From: an uncultured Clostridia bacterium
Lineage (GTDB): Bacteria > Bacillota_A > Clostridia > Christensenellales > CAG-138
NCBI GenBank assembly: GCA_937877295.1
Contig: CALFIV010000172.1
Location: 1-6,528 of the forward strand
Length of the DNA stretch: 6,528 bases
Reading direction: 5' to 3'
Shown here: piece after piece, positions 5,856 to 6,528 of the stretch
Layout of the letters: each line of letters begins with the position of its first letter
How positions within the stretch are numbered: position 1 is the stretch's first letter
Position numbers and translations under genes: made by a program
Notes under the pieces: model-generated
Told to the model about the DNA's origin: nothing
The model's database searches: none
Seen by the model: the letters and a program-made list of their open reading frames with translations, nothing else

Positions 5856-6528
5856 ACCAGCCGTAATAGAAACCGCTTGACTGCGCGTCCTCAACCGGAT
5901 TGCCTTCCTTACAGTTCTTGTCGTAGGGGAAGGCAATGCGGTCCTCCGGACCGATCGGCGCGCCGAGCAGCTCCACATACGCGTCCATGCGGCTGCCGGT
6001 CTGTACTGCGCGCTTTGTCAGCACGTCGTTCTCGACGACAAAGATGCAGGTTTCACCATCGATTTCGCGTAAAAACGCTTCATGCAGATAGATCGTTCCC
6101 TGCTCATAGAGCGAGGAGAAGTCCGAAAACTCAATGTATTCGCCGACCGACGGCATGACGTCGCCCGTGACGTCGAGGACCAGCAGATAACCGGACGAAT
6201 TGGAGTTGCCGCCGTTCGAGTAGTTTGTGGAGATCGGCATCGTACCGACCTTCGATACGCGCGCCGTGATCTGCGACTGCATCTGGTAGGAGAAGCCCGT
6301 CAGCTCCGTGCCGACCGGATACTTCGAAAGCTCCGTTTCGCCGACAAGCACGCTGATGTGCAGCCCCGTGCCGCCGCGAATCTCGATCAGCAGTTCGCCG
6401 TTCGGCGCGTCGGGCGCGGCGACGTTCATGACCGTGCCGTTGACTTCGCTGTAAAGATAGCCTTCCAGCCCTCTGCGCTCGGCTTTTTCGAGATCGAGCA
6501 CGAGCTGCCGGTATTTCAGCTCATCGTC
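5854..6528 (-). CDS. HlyD/RND-type membrane fusion protein (adaptor) of an ABC exporter, N-terminus outside window
   Basis: The frame enters from the right window edge (DDELKYRQLVLDLEKAERRG...) with no start codon in view; 224 residues plus the stop are seen. The first ~18 residues look like the end of the coiled-coil hairpin. YLYSEVNGTVMNV (24-36) is the returning half of the lipoyl/barrel-sandwich domain, followed by beta-barrel strands with a low-complexity NYSNGGNSNSSGY loop (102-114). The membrane-proximal C-terminal domain reads LHEAFLREIDGETCIFVVENDVLTKRAVQTG (148-178) and then PEDRIAFPYDKNCKEGNP. This ending is characteristic of adaptors in gut Clostridia. The adaptor links the MacB-type permease to the outer face of the membrane in YknX/MacA-like exporters. 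It sits 15 nt upstream of the permease. Possible internal starts (for example GTG at 6501) have no support because family homology extends across the edge. Confidence 0.88.
   Translation of the reverse strand, partial: DDELKYRQLVLDLEKAERRGLEGYLYSEVNGTVMNVAAPDAPNGELLIEIRGGTGLHISVLVGETELSKYPVGTELTGFSYQMQSQITARVSKVGTMPISTNYSNGGNSNSSGYLLVLDVTGDVMPSVGEYIEFSDFSSLYEQGTIYLHEAFLREIDGETCIFVVENDVLTKRAVQTGSRMDAYVELLGAPIGPEDRIAFPYDKNCKEGNPVEDAQSSGFYYGW

Overview
The window looks like part of a GC-rich Firmicutes genome, most likely a gut-type Clostridia (Oscillospiraceae-like). This rests on strong AAAGGAG/GGAGG ribosome binding sites, lipoprotein signal peptides with LLLAC lipoboxes, a Gram-positive MacB/YknX-type exporter, an oligoendopeptidase F and a WYL-family-like DNA-binding domain. 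The assignment is inferred from protein style; no taxonomic marker gene is present. Every supported gene lies on the minus strand, so the order of transcription runs from high to low coordinates.

From the right: the C-terminal 224 residues of an HlyD/RND-type membrane fusion protein (5854-6528, cut by the window edge) are followed after 15 nt by a complete MacB-type ABC permease (4585-5838). These two end at a textbook intrinsic terminator with a UUCG loop (4546-4570). No ATPase gene lies between them, so the exporter's ATPase must be upstream of the window or elsewhere.

Next is a 326-bp AT-rich non-coding stretch (4259-4584), which I find the most information-dense non-coding DNA here. It carries five copies of the 8-bp palindrome CGTATACG, four of them organised as two 25-bp near-palindromic direct repeats. 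Closer to the gene it carries four tandem AGTTGTA motifs at an exact 11-bp period, the geometry of PhoP/WalR (OmpR-family) response-regulator boxes, just upstream of a plausible extended -10 promoter.

That promoter region faces two tandem paralogous lipoproteins (2843-4258 and 1442-2803) of a poorly characterised family that I associate with DUF6034. They share a nearly identical signal peptide, including 25 identical nucleotides. Downstream is an 80-residue stand-alone helix-turn-helix protein resembling only the N-terminus of WYL-domain regulators (1134-1376).

The left end holds the start of an oligoendopeptidase F gene with its own well-formed sigma-A promoter. After about 235 codons the reading frame passes, without frameshift or stop, directly into the middle of an OmpR-family response-regulator receiver domain and then its winged-helix domain, running off the window edge. 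Both protein domains are broken at the join and arginine codon use changes there. This looks like a chimeric junction (assembly artefact or illegitimate recombination) and not a working fusion protein. It should be checked before any annotation of that end is trusted.
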